Positions 17,092 through 24,699 of a DNA stretch of 39,773 nt are shown one piece after another. The stretch lies in the NCBI RefSeq assembly GCF_000819985.1, contig NZ_CDBZ01000100.1, positions 1 through 39,773 on the forward strand, in the 5' to 3' direction. This DNA comes from Aeromonas media (GTDB taxonomy: Bacteria; Pseudomonadota; Gammaproteobacteria; Enterobacterales; Aeromonadaceae). A program made the position numbers and the translations under genes. The notes below the pieces were generated by a model. It did no database searches and was not told the DNA's origin. It saw nothing but the letters and a program-made list of their open reading frames with translations. Within the stretch, counting starts at the first letter, position 1, and each line of letters starts with the position of its first letter.

Positions 17092-17109
17092 CATCTGAGC
17101 GGGGCAGGA

Positions 17110-17973
17110 CTACAGGTAGTGAACGATCACCCCGAGCAACACCAAGGCTCCCACATAGTTGTTGTTGAGGAAGGCCTGGAAGCAGGCCTCCCGCTGCCGC
17201 TCCCGGATCAGCCGCTGCTGATAGACGAACAGCGCTGCCGCCCCCAGCAGACCCCAGTAATAGCCGGATCCCAGCGCCATCAGCTGACCCACCCCCAACA
17301 GGATCAGCAGGGTCGCCAGTTGCAGCACGCCGATGATCCGCTTGTCGTGATGGCCAAACAGGATGGCGCTCGACTTGAGTCCGAGCTTGAGGTCATCGTC
17401 CCTGTCCACCATGGCGTACTGGGTGTCGTAGGCAATGGTCCACAGCAGATTCGCGAGAAACAGCAGCCAGGCAACCGGCGGCAGGGCGTTGGCCTGGGCC
17501 GCATAGCCCATGGGAATGGACCAGGAGAAGGCCATCCCGAGCACCAGTTGCGGGATCGGAATGAAGCGCTTCATGAAGGGGTAGCAGACCGCCAGCAGCA
17601 GGCCGGCGAACGACAGCCCTATGGTGAGCGGGTTCAGGGTCAGCACCAGGGCGAACGAGACGAGCGCCAGCACGGCGAACAGTATCAGCACCTCCCGCGC
17701 GTCGACCCGCCCCATGGGCAGTGGTCGCCCGGCGGTGCGTTTCACGTGACCGTCGAAGTTGCGATCCGCATAGTCATTGATGACGCAGCCGGCAGAGCGC
17801 ATCAGGAAGACCCCCACCACGAACACGGTCAGGATCCAGGGGTCCGGCAGCCCGCCCGCCGCAAGGCAAAGTGCCCACAGGGTCGGCCACAGCAGCAAGA
17901 GGGTGCCGATGGGCTTGTCGATGCGGGCCAACTGCACATAGGCCAGTCCCCGCTCCTTGGTTAACAGCTTCAC
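17110..17973 (-). CDS. ubiA: 4-hydroxybenzoate octaprenyltransferase
   Basis: A 287-residue inner-membrane prenyltransferase that attaches the polyprenyl tail to 4-hydroxybenzoate in ubiquinone synthesis. About nine membrane helices are predicted. The two Asp-rich Mg-diphosphate motifs are present as [15 protein letters not shown] (about residue 71) and [12 protein letters not shown] (about 190). Translation starts at a GTG whose first bases overlap the ubiC stop (GTGA), so the pair is translationally coupled: chorismate lyase makes the substrate and UbiA uses it. Confidence 0.96.
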   Translation of the reverse strand: MKLLTKERGLAYVQLARIDKPIGTLLLLWPTLWALCLAAGGLPDPWILTVFVVGVFLMRSAGCVINDYADRNFDGHVKRTAGRPLPMGRVDAREVLILFAVLALVSFALVLTLNPLTIGLSFAGLLLAVCYPFMKRFIPIPQLVLGMAFSWSIPMGYAAQANALPPVAWLLFLANLLWTIAYDTQYAMVDRDDDLKLGLKSSAILFGHHDKRIIGVLQLATLLILLGVGQLMALGSGYYWGLLGAAALFVYQQRLIRERQREACFQAFLNNNYVGALVLLGVIVHYL

Positions 17974-18521
17974 TCCAGCTCCTTATGCGATGGCAGCGAA
18001 TGAGACGATAGCGAGGGCAGGAAGAGTTCGTGGACCAGCAAGGGCCACTGCCCCAGATAGAGACGGGAACGGCGCCCCCAGACGGTGGCGGCCGGACACC
18101 AGGGATTGCTCGCGATCTCGAAGCTGGCCAGTTGCAGGTGATCGCGCCGCGCCGGCGCATCACCGAAGATGCGCTCCCCCAGTGGCTGCTCCCCCAGATC
18201 CTGCAGACCGCTCCCCTGCAGCGCCGCCTCGGCAAACAGAGTCCAGCCCAGCACCGCCGGTCCATGATCACCGTGCAGTATCACCTCGCGGCAGATCCCC
18301 ACGGGATCCGCCACGGCCACCAGCGCCTGTTCGTCCGCCCCCAGCGACACGCTGCGATTACCGAGCAGTTGCACCGAGAGGTGACTATTGTAGCGCCGCA
18401 GGCGCCGGGTCATGGAGTCGGCCTCCAGCAACCAGGGGCGCAGCGCCTCGGGGGGCTCACACTCTGCGGGTGCCCGCCAGGGGACGAGCTGGATGAGGGG
18501 AACAGTCAACTCGGACTTCAC
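17970..18521 (-). CDS. ubiC: Chorismate--pyruvate lyase
   Basis: A 183-residue cytosolic UbiC, which splits chorismate into 4-hydroxybenzoate and pyruvate, the first committed step to ubiquinone. The family regions are recognisable: [15 protein letters not shown] near residue 30, the arginine in [10 protein letters not shown] near 78, and a conserved glutamate in the C-terminal part. The GTG at 18521 gives normal length; its ribosome site (GGTGAAG) is modest. It leads the ubiCA operon and overlaps ubiA by four bases. Confidence 0.92.
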   Translation of the reverse strand: MKSELTVPLIQLVPWRAPAECEPPEALRPWLLEADSMTRRLRRYNSHLSVQLLGNRSVSLGADEQALVAVADPVGICREVILHGDHGPAVLGWTLFAEAALQGSGLQDLGEQPLGERIFGDAPARRDHLQLASFEIASNPWCPAATVWGRRSRLYLGQWPLLVHELFLPSLSSHSLPSHKELE

Positions 18522-18567
18522 AGCTTCACCATCCGGAGATTTCCGTTGTCAGGTTAAAATCCGGTTT

Positions 18568-18596
18568 ATTATCCGTAAATCAATGGCGAATTGTAA
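18568..18596 (-). promoter_or_regulatory. Putative ubiCA promoter
   Basis: On the minus strand TTACAA (18591-18596), a 17-base spacer and GATAAT (18568-18573) lie about 45 bases before ubiC. Confidence 0.55.
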
Positions 18597-18666
18597 GAAC
18601 ATCCGTGCTTGACGGCCCCGATGGCAGCATCAAAAATGGGGCATCCGTCGCTGCCGAGCCATCTAG

Positions 18667-19101
18667 ATGAAGATCTTCAGAATTCTGCTGGTGTTATCCC
18701 TGGGCTGTACCCTGTTGAACACCCACGCCTTCGCCAACGAGGACGCGGCCGCCGATCCGGCCTCCGCCGCCGTCCAGCCGGGATTCGCCTATCATGCGCT
18801 GGATCCGGACATCATCACCAACTACCTCGGCGATGGCAAAACCCTGGGCTATGTGCGGGTGACCGTGGAGCTGATGGCCGAAAATGCCGCCGATCTCAAG
18901 TTGCTGGAACAGCACGACCCCCTGATCCGCGACGCCATCATCCGCCTGATTGGCAGCAAGACAGGCGCCCAGATCAAGTCGCTGGTGAGTCGGGAAGATC
19001 TGCGCAAGGAGTGCGAGGCCAGGGTCAACGAACTGCTGGTCAAGGAGACCGGCAAGAAGGCGGTGCGCGAGCTCATCTTCACCAAGTATCTTTATCAGTA
19101 A
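18667..19101 (+). CDS. FliL-like flagellar-associated protein, apparently secreted
   Basis: A 144-residue protein resembling FliL, the basal-body factor that supports motor torque, in its C-terminal two thirds: YVRVTVELMAENAADLKLLE, then the LIRDAIIRLIG helix, and KKAVRELIFTKYLYQ at the end. The N-terminus (residues 1-24, MKIFRILLVLSLGCTLL then AFA) looks like a cleavable signal peptide rather than the usual cytoplasm-anchored helix, so the mature protein may be free in the periplasm. It is encoded away from any flagellar operon, divergent from ubiCA. A weak promoter (TTGACG 18609-18614, 17 bases, AAAAAT 18632-18637) lies upstream. A four-cysteine small gene follows 75 bases on. Confidence 0.75.
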   Translation: MKIFRILLVLSLGCTLLNTHAFANEDAAADPASAAVQPGFAYHALDPDIITNYLGDGKTLGYVRVTVELMAENAADLKLLEQHDPLIRDAIIRLIGSKTGAQIKSLVSREDLRKECEARVNELLVKETGKKAVRELIFTKYLYQ

Positions 19102-19176
19102 TGAACCCTGAGCAGGAGGTCGACCGGCAGCCTGCTCTCCCTACCGCTCCCCTTCACGGTCGAGGAAGTCATCGTC

Positions 19177-19347
19177 ATGGGCCACAAGACGCTGTGTGAA
19201 TGGCGCCGTCACGAGATCCCCGCCGATCTCAAGACACTGCGCAAGATATTGCGCAAACCCAAGTTCGTGTGCGGCAAGTGTGCCCGCAGCGCCAATGACA
19301 AGGAGTACCTGTGCCAGCCGCTGCGACTGAAGGAGAAGGGGGAGTAA
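19177..19347 (+). CDS. Four-cysteine microprotein, possible zinc-binding
   Basis: A 56-residue basic protein starting MGHKTLCEWRRHEIPADLKT and containing KFVCGKCARSANDKEYLCQP. Cysteines at 7, 32, 35 and 46 (C-x24-C-x2-C-x10-C) suggest a structural zinc site. A GAGGA ribosome site lies ten bases before the ATG. No ATG, GTG or TTG precedes it in frame before a stop overlapping the FliL-like gene's end. It is probably cotranscribed with that gene. I recall similar small proteins beside FliL-like genes in related marine gammaproteobacteria, but cannot name the family. It has no signal peptide, so it should be cytosolic. Confidence 0.7.
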   Translation: MGHKTLCEWRRHEIPADLKTLRKILRKPKFVCGKCARSANDKEYLCQPLRLKEKGE

Positions 19348-19393
19348 GTCCCTTCACGCCCGGTCGTGCAAGAGTCTGAAGAAGAAGGGGGCG

Positions 19394-19732
19394 TTATTGA
19401 TCAGTCCAGCCGTGGCGGCCCTGCTCGACCAGCCGGCGGGCCTGGACGTCATTGGGACAGACGCCGCGGTACTCCTCCCCCGACCGACCGGCCAGATAGA
19501 GGTGCTCGGGGCGACAATACCAGGCCAGTCCCTTCTGGCGGCCCTGCTGCCACATGGCAACGTCCACCTTGTCACCGCACTGGGTCTGGTGGAATGCCAC
19601 CCTGTCGTCGGCAAACCCCAGCTTGCCATCGGCCTCCCCGACGTCGCTCCACACCTTCTCGCAGGGATCGTCCGAGTTGGAGACACAGCCCCCGAGCAGG
19701 GCGGCACAGAACATGATGACGAGTGAGCGCAT
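19394..19732 (-). CDS. DUF2799-type lipoprotein
   Basis: A 112-residue predicted lipoprotein. The signal MRSLVIMFCAALLGGC has a lipobox (LLGGC) with acylated cysteine near residue 14; Ser at +3 and lack of Asp at +2 favour the outer membrane. The mature part (SDVGEADGKLGFADDRVAFH, MWQQGRQKGLAWYCRPEHLY, YRGVCP) matches the DUF2799 pattern of short Gly/Asp and Tyr-Cys motifs. The function is unknown. The start at 19732 is preferred over an ATG two codons earlier because AGGA is six bases away. The gene faces the CxxC microprotein convergently, with 46 bases between the stops and no evident terminator. Confidence 0.8.
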   Translation of the reverse strand: MRSLVIMFCAALLGGCVSNSDDPCEKVWSDVGEADGKLGFADDRVAFHQTQCGDKVDVAMWQQGRQKGLAWYCRPEHLYLAGRSGEEYRGVCPNDVQARRLVEQGRHGWTDQ

Positions 19733-19870
19733 AATCATCCTTGGGCGTCGTTTGAGTTGTTTATGGCGTCTCTGGCCTGACGGGCATCCAGCTTCCCACA
19801 GCGCCATTTGAGCAGTTCATTCTAACCAGAGCCTCACCCCGCCACCAAGGGTGCAGGCTGCCGAACGCAC

Positions 19871-19901
19871 AAAAAATCGGGCGGGCCACCAGGCCCGCCC
19901 G
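19871..19901 (-). terminator. Terminator of the acidic microprotein gene
   Basis: On the minus strand a ten-base-pair GC stem (CGGGCGGGCC with its complement, four-base loop) is followed by ATTTTTTG. It lies 16 bases past the microprotein stop. Confidence 0.9.
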
Positions 19902-19917
19902 CATGCGTTACAGGGAA

Positions 19918-20040
19918 TCACTGATCGTCGAGGGGGTCATAGTCCTGCCAGCCCTCGTCGTCCAGCTCCTCCAGCTCGTCTTCCCAGGATTCCGGCTCCC
20001 ACTCATCGTCGAGCTCGAAATCCGGCGTCTGCGTACCCAT
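19918..20040 (-). CDS. Highly acidic 40-residue microprotein
   Basis: A 40-codon frame beginning MGTQTPDFELDDEWEPESWE and ending DYDPLDDQ. Nineteen of 40 residues are Asp or Glu, there is no Lys, Arg or His, and three Trp are spaced through the chain. An AAGGAG ribosome site sits seven bases before the ATG (a second in-frame ATG two codons earlier lies too close to it), and a strong terminator follows. It is 72 bases behind acuI on the same strand and may share its transcript. No family is recognised. The composition resembles DNA-mimic or acidic adaptor proteins, but that is speculation. Confidence 0.7.
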   Translation of the reverse strand: MGTQTPDFELDDEWEPESWEDELEELDDEGWQDYDPLDDQ

Positions 20041-20112
20041 GCTCATTCTCCTTGGATAGTGCACCGGCCTTCAAAGTCTATCCAGAAAAATGGGGCTCGC
20101 CAGTGGACCCGG

Positions 20113-21093
20113 TCAGAGCTTTATCAGGGTGCGACCCGCCACCCGACCCTGGGTGATGGCCTCGGCGGCCTCCACCACCTGCTCCAGTCCGATCTCGGTC
20201 ACCGCCTGGGCGAAGAAGCTGGCGGGCAGATCCCGCGCCAGCCGCTGCCACGCCAGTTGACGACGCGCCAGCGGGCACATCACCGAATCCACTCCCTGCA
20301 GCCGCACGTTGCGCAGGATGAAGGGCATCACACTGGTGGGCAGATCGAAGCCGCCCGCCAGGCCGCAGGCCGCCACGGCGCCGCCATAGTTCATCTGGGC
20401 CAGCAGCTTGGCCAGTGCCTGGCTGCCGACGGTATCGACCGCCCCGGCCCACAGCTGTTTCTCCAGCGGCTTGGCGGGCTCCAGCAATTCGCTGCGCGGC
20501 ACTATGCGACTCGCACCCAACGCGGTCAACATGGCTCCCTGCTCTTCGGGGCGACCGGTCAGGGCAGCCACCTGATAACCAAGGGCCGCCAGCAGGGCCA
20601 CGGCGGTGGAGCCAACCCCGCCCGCCGCGCCCGTCACCAGGATCTCGCCGCTGTCGGGGGTGATGCCCGCGTCCTCCAGGGCCAGCACGCAGAGCATGGC
20701 GGTGAGACCGGCGGTGCCGATGCACATGGCCTGGCGCTCATCCAGTCCGGCGGGCAAGGGTACCAGCCAGTCAGCCTTGACCCGCGCCTGCTCGGCCATG
20801 CCGCCCCAGTGGCCTTCCCCCACGCCCCAACCGGTCAGCACTACTTTGTCGCCTGCCTGATAGCGACCATCCGCCGATTCGAGCACCGTGCCGGCGAAGT
20901 CGATACCGGGCACCAGCGGCCACTGGCGCACTATCTTGCCCTTGCCGGTGATGGCCAGCCCGTCCTTGTAGTTGAGGGAGCTGTAGCTCACCGCCACCCG
21001 CACCTCGCCCGCCGGTAACTGGCTCTCGTCCAGCCGGGTCAGGGTCGGCACCGTCTTGCCGTCTTGGTTTTCCAGTAACAGAACCTTGAACAT
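20113..21093 (-). CDS. acuI: Acrylyl-CoA reductase / quinone oxidoreductase, AcuI/YhdH family
   Basis: A 326-residue medium-chain dehydrogenase/reductase without structural zinc. The N-terminal GroES-like domain contains YSSLNYKDGLAITGKGKIVR, typical of the AcuI/YhdH subgroup. The Rossmann domain has VTGAAGGVGSTAVALLAALG for NADPH near residues 152-172, and the end AEAITQGRVAGRTLIKL is characteristic. AcuI reduces acryloyl-CoA to propionyl-CoA with NADPH and so removes a toxic electrophile. The start at 21093 has AGAGG eight bases upstream. The neighbours give no metabolic context. Confidence 0.92.
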   Translation of the reverse strand: MFKVLLLENQDGKTVPTLTRLDESQLPAGEVRVAVSYSSLNYKDGLAITGKGKIVRQWPLVPGIDFAGTVLESADGRYQAGDKVVLTGWGVGEGHWGGMAEQARVKADWLVPLPAGLDERQAMCIGTAGLTAMLCVLALEDAGITPDSGEILVTGAAGGVGSTAVALLAALGYQVAALTGRPEEQGAMLTALGASRIVPRSELLEPAKPLEKQLWAGAVDTVGSQALAKLLAQMNYGGAVAACGLAGGFDLPTSVMPFILRNVRLQGVDSVMCPLARRQLAWQRLARDLPASFFAQAVTEIGLEQVVEAAEAITQGRVAGRTLIKL

Positions 21094-21124
21094 GCTTGCC
21101 TCTCTATGGGTTAAGGGGAAACAT

Positions 21125-23122
21125 TCACTCGCTCGCGTCATCAGCGATCACGCCCGCGACTCTGGCATTAAGCTGCCAGCGCAGCAATGCAGGATAAGCC
21201 TGCACCCGCTGCCGCTGCGCCTCATCGATCGGCTGTGCGGCCTCATCCAGATACCAATTCTCTCCCGAGACCCAGGAATACCTGACGGGATTGCCAGTCA
21301 GGGGATAGGCGCCATCTGCATCGATCCAGACAGTCTCGTTGTAGCCAAACGCCCGCGTCGGATCGTCCTGTGGCGCCAGCAAATTGCGTCCACCGAGCGC
21401 CTGATAGGGCATGTCCGAGAGGCTGAAGGTGTAGAGCGTAGGGAAGATGTCCTTGTGGGAGCCGGGGCGCTCCGGCTCAAAACGCCAGGGCACTCGATCT
21501 AGGATCTCTTTGGGAACATAGAGATAGAAAGGCACAGCCCGATCAAGCATCTGCTCGGCGGGATAGTAGGCCTTGACCCTGCGCATCTGGTGATCGCCGC
21601 TGGCGGCGATCAAGGTGTGGGTGCCGAGCGGCGAATCCTTGATGTCGGTCACGAAATGTCCGAAGGCATCGGCCGCATATTGGTAGGTGCGCAGAATATT
21701 GAGCTGATCGATCTGGCCCGCTTCGGCGTGACGTCGCACCCCGTCGGTCACGGACACTGGCTGTGGTACGTAATGGGGTGGCACTACATAAGGCGGGTGA
21801 TTCGTCACGGTCAGGATACTGATAAAGAGCGGCTGTTTCGCCTCTTTGAGCAGCGTCTCAGCCAGTCGGTAGGCATATTCGTCGGGCAGCCCCCAGTCTG
21901 TAATTTCCTTGGCCGACTCCGGATACATCTCCAACAAGGCATTCTGGTCATATAGCGCATCGACCCCCTGCACCGGCAAATAATTGACCAGATTGCGCCA
22001 CATCATATTGCCCGGCGAGATGAAGATGACGCGATAACCCGCCTGCTTATAAGTGGAGAATGGTGTATCCGTCAGCGCCTTGGATTGCGCCGAGGAATGG
22101 CTGAGGTTCTCCCTGGGGCTGTGGAAAAACAGCGCAGCCAGGGAAGGAGCGGTGCCATTTCCCTCCGACACGAAACGCTTGAAGACGAAATCCTGACGGA
22201 ACGGTTCGCGCAAACTCCCCAGCAGATCGTTTTTACCCGGTTCATCCAGCGCCAGCATATTGCTGCCAAAACTCTCCATCAGGCTCATCACCACATGGGG
22301 CTGATGGTCGGCCAACCAGGTATTGATCGGCGTTCGGCCAGCCAGTGAATCGAGCCCGGTGGCGCCGAGCAGTTTTATTCCCTCTGCGGCATCAACCTTC
22401 TCGAAACGAATATCTTCCTTGTGATCCTTGATGGCCCAATCGATAGCCATCAGACCGTTGGGAGTCAATTTATTGAGCACCGTCAGATCGGAAACCTGCG
22501 CATTGCCACGGCGAAGGGGAAACGTCCCCACACTGCCTCGCGCAGCAATGGCGACCAGCACGACAGAGAGAACCAATACCCCCCAGAACAGCGTGCCCGG
22601 CCAGGGTCGCAGCGTCATGGCGCGAGTGCGGTAACTGAACCAGACCGGAGGGAGCGCCAGCAGGATGGCACCGAGGACACCCTTGATAACCGGATAGTCT
22701 TGCCACAAATTAGCCAACACGGCGCGAGTATCATCATCAACCAGACCGAAGGCGAACACATCGATATGGTTGTGATAGGTCTGGTAATAGAAGTAATTGC
22801 CGATTGCGACGCCGGCCACGATAAACGCCGTTATTCCCACCAATGTTGGCAAACTGCGCCACAAATACCCCCAGCCCCTATTCCAACCGGCGAGCCCCAG
22901 CCCCAACACCAGGAAAGGCACGACCGTCATCCCTGCGATTCGCAGGTCGTAGCGCAAGCCCGTGCCCCACATGCGCAACAGATCGCCCCCCTTGTCGGCC
23001 ACCTGAGCAGGCTCGACGAAGGAGCAAAACATGGCAAAGCGCGCGACCATGAGGAGCAATGCCAACCAGATGAGTTGGAACCAAATCAGGGGTAATAATT
23101 TTTTAAGGCGGGTTTGATACAT
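21125..23122 (-). CDS. LtaS-like sulfatase-fold membrane enzyme (phosphoglycerol or phosphoethanolamine transferase type)
   Basis: A protein of about 665 residues with five N-terminal membrane helices (residues about 10-190) and a large periplasmic sulfatase/alkaline-phosphatase-fold domain. Metal-site motifs are visible: VVMSLMESFGS, then a candidate nucleophile threonine in GNGTAPSLAALFF, and ASGDHQMRRV for the Asp-His pair. In Gram-negative bacteria relatives decorate periplasmic glucans (OpgB) or surface glycans with phosphoglycerol; the acceptor here is unknown. Two ATGs six bases apart are possible starts; the second (23122) has the better spacing to GAG. It follows the LPS acyltransferase on the same strand, which suggests surface-polysaccharide modification. 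Confidence 0.8.
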   Translation of the reverse strand: MYQTRLKKLLPLIWFQLIWLALLLMVARFAMFCSFVEPAQVADKGGDLLRMWGTGLRYDLRIAGMTVVPFLVLGLGLAGWNRGWGYLWRSLPTLVGITAFIVAGVAIGNYFYYQTYHNHIDVFAFGLVDDDTRAVLANLWQDYPVIKGVLGAILLALPPVWFSYRTRAMTLRPWPGTLFWGVLVLSVVLVAIAARGSVGTFPLRRGNAQVSDLTVLNKLTPNGLMAIDWAIKDHKEDIRFEKVDAAEGIKLLGATGLDSLAGRTPINTWLADHQPHVVMSLMESFGSNMLALDEPGKNDLLGSLREPFRQDFVFKRFVSEGNGTAPSLAALFFHSPRENLSHSSAQSKALTDTPFSTYKQAGYRVIFISPGNMMWRNLVNYLPVQGVDALYDQNALLEMYPESAKEITDWGLPDEYAYRLAETLLKEAKQPLFISILTVTNHPPYVVPPHYVPQPVSVTDGVRRHAEAGQIDQLNILRTYQYAADAFGHFVTDIKDSPLGTHTLIAASGDHQMRRVKAYYPAEQMLDRAVPFYLYVPKEILDRVPWRFEPERPGSHKDIFPTLYTFSLSDMPYQALGGRNLLAPQDDPTRAFGYNETVWIDADGAYPLTGNPVRYSWVSGENWYLDEAAQPIDEAQRQRVQAYPALLRWQLNARVAGVIADDASE

Positions 23123-23188
23123 GATCATGGCTCGTGTTATATCTTGTTTCACATTTAATAATACCATTTAAAATGAAATATATCATTA

Positions 23189-23752
23189 CTAATATGTTAA
23201 GGTGGTATTCCAGCTTACATCTCTTGAAACTTCCCGCGCAGGGCAACCCACTGCAACTGTATTTTCATTGATTTTATTAGTGACAATAGAATTAATACCA
23301 ATAACACTGTCATTACCAATATCACCTCCCTTTAAAACAACAACACCATCGGCTAGCCAAACTCTATCACCAATAGTGATACTTTTAGCGTGATTAATCC
23401 TCACCCCATCTTTGATAATATCATGACCATCGGATGTCATTATCTTTATGTTTCTTGAAAACATGCAGTCATTACCTATTGCCAAGTTTACATTTCGTTC
23501 CCGGCATGATAAATACGTATTTTCACCAAATACAGAATTAGCACCGATAAACACATGACAATCTTTACCATCGATTTCTATTTTAACCCCTCTTAGGTTT
23601 ACACCAGAATTAAGTGTTAATGAACACCCATGTCCTTTCAATGAAATATTGCACGCCCTTATTCTTGTTCGCCCTAAAATAATAATATTATTTCCTTCCT
23701 GACACCGAACCTTATTTCTTAACCAGAGCTTGACTTTTTCTACAGCAAACAT
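23189..23752 (-). CDS. Left-handed beta-helix acyltransferase, putative LPS O-acetyltransferase
   Basis: A 187-residue member of the WbbJ/maltose-acetyltransferase-like family. Hexapeptide repeats extend from about residue 45, with the catalytic His and acetyl-CoA site in the NHAKSITIGDRVWLADGVVV region (about 120-140) and a C-terminal VAVGCPAREVSRDV tail. It probably acetylates a sugar of the LPS or its precursors in the cytoplasm. It is A/T-rich, unlike the genes on either side, pointing to transfer. The ribosome site is unusual: AAGG runs into a G9 homopolymer (23754-23762) one base before the ATG, so slippage would change spacing and translation. Confidence 0.85.
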   Translation of the reverse strand: MFAVEKVKLWLRNKVRCQEGNNIIILGRTRIRACNISLKGHGCSLTLNSGVNLRGVKIEIDGKDCHVFIGANSVFGENTYLSCRERNVNLAIGNDCMFSRNIKIMTSDGHDIIKDGVRINHAKSITIGDRVWLADGVVVLKGGDIGNDSVIGINSIVTNKINENTVAVGCPAREVSRDVSWNTTLTY

Positions 23753-23753
23753 A

Positions 23754-23762
23754 CCCCCCCCC
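23754..23762 (-). repeat. G9 tract within the acyltransferase ribosome site
   Basis: On the minus strand AAGGGGGGGGGT directly precedes the ATG. Changes in tract length would alter Shine-Dalgarno to start distance. Confidence 0.9.
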
Positions 23763-24156
23763 TTACATATTTATTTTCATCAAAGCCACTTGCAGACAAG
23801 AACTATTATATACAGTGCTATTTAAATGAATATCTTGCTCTCATAAGCTTATAATAATGCCCCCTTCATTACATTACTAACATATTCATTAAGCCGAGGT
23901 TGATTGGCATTCCCAACATCAAAACTCAATAAATATATTTCTTTATCTTTTAACTGAAATATCATCTGAATTACAATACACATTACAGACTCACTTAATT
24001 TCGCTTTTTATTTTAAAAAATAAATGTCATTTACTGAAGATCCGCGTCCTACAATTGAATAACTTTACCAAACGTCACAATCTCTGACATGGGAAGCGAA
24101 GTTGTAATTTCCTTTGAAAAAACATTTAATGATGAAAACTTTTCTTTGGAAAAACA
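23763..24156 (-). pseudogene. Decayed low-GC LPS-locus sequence
   Basis: A very A/T-rich stretch with no intact gene. Short minus-strand frames read like protein but are interrupted. One around 24055-24155 contains SKEITTSLPMSEIVTFGKVI before a stop. Another (23849-23983, 44 codons, with a GTGAG ahead of its ATG) contains LKDKEIYLLSFDVGNANQPR. They look like fragments of glycosyltransferase-type genes. The second could be a genuine tiny gene, but nothing beyond its start supports that. Confidence 0.4.
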
Positions 24157-24447
24157 TTAATACAAGGCGATTTTCTGACAGCCATTTATAGGTGGTAAAC
24201 ATATCTTAAGAAAGGCTATTATAAAAAGTCTACTTTTAAGAAAAAAATGACTGCGTATTATGACAATCCATATATAGTCACTCGTTAGGTGCTTCATAGT
24301 AGTATGATACTTGGCATATAAAACATATGGCGACATAAAAATAGCTAAAGCAATTAGCACACCGATAATTCCATAGCGAACATAACTATCAAAATATTGA
24401 TTATGGTAATGTGCATGTTTGAATCCCAGTGCAGTGCTAGTTATCAT
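24157..24447 (-). pseudogene. Remnant of a second O-antigen ligase/polymerase
   Basis: An open stretch of 96 codons whose first 50 read like the C-terminal part of an O-antigen ligase: LGFKHAHYHNQYFDSYVRYG followed by a hydrophobic helix. This parallels FHAHNQFFDEMAKRGVIGLL in the intact ligase upstream. The last 45 residues do not resemble a ligase and may be out of frame. A stop lies six codons before the ATG, and the N-terminal nine tenths of the expected protein is missing. It is best read as a 3' fragment of a ligase or polymerase gene left after deletion. Confidence 0.65.
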
Positions 24448-24519
24448 ACCGGCCTGGTATTTTTACTCCATTATAAACTTTCTTAACTTTAGCGTAATGG
24501 CAAAGTTGAAATTAAAATT

Positions 24520-24699
24520 TTATTGAAAAATAATGTTACGAGCAATCGCTTCTTCCTCTATAAGCGAACCTTCACGGCAAACTAACGTTGTCTTAATACC
24601 GTATTGATCAAAAGCATTTGCCAATTTTAAGGCATCCAACTCCATGCCACCACTAAAATGAGAAAAGCATAAAATTGCCATATACTCATTATTCTGCAT
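24520..24699 (-). pseudogene. N-terminal remnant of a GT4-type glycosyltransferase
   Basis: A 59-codon frame beginning MQNNEYMAILCFSHFSGGME and continuing LDALKLANAFDQYGIKTTLV. This is the N-terminal Rossmann strand, Gly-Gly-Met-Glu loop and helix of a glycosyltransferase family 4 enzyme, which should be some 350 residues long. It stops after IIFQ. It overlaps the 3' end of the intact ligase gene by 11 bases and has GGAAAA before its ATG, as a real downstream gene would. The 5' junction is therefore native and the 3' part lost. Confidence 0.7.
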
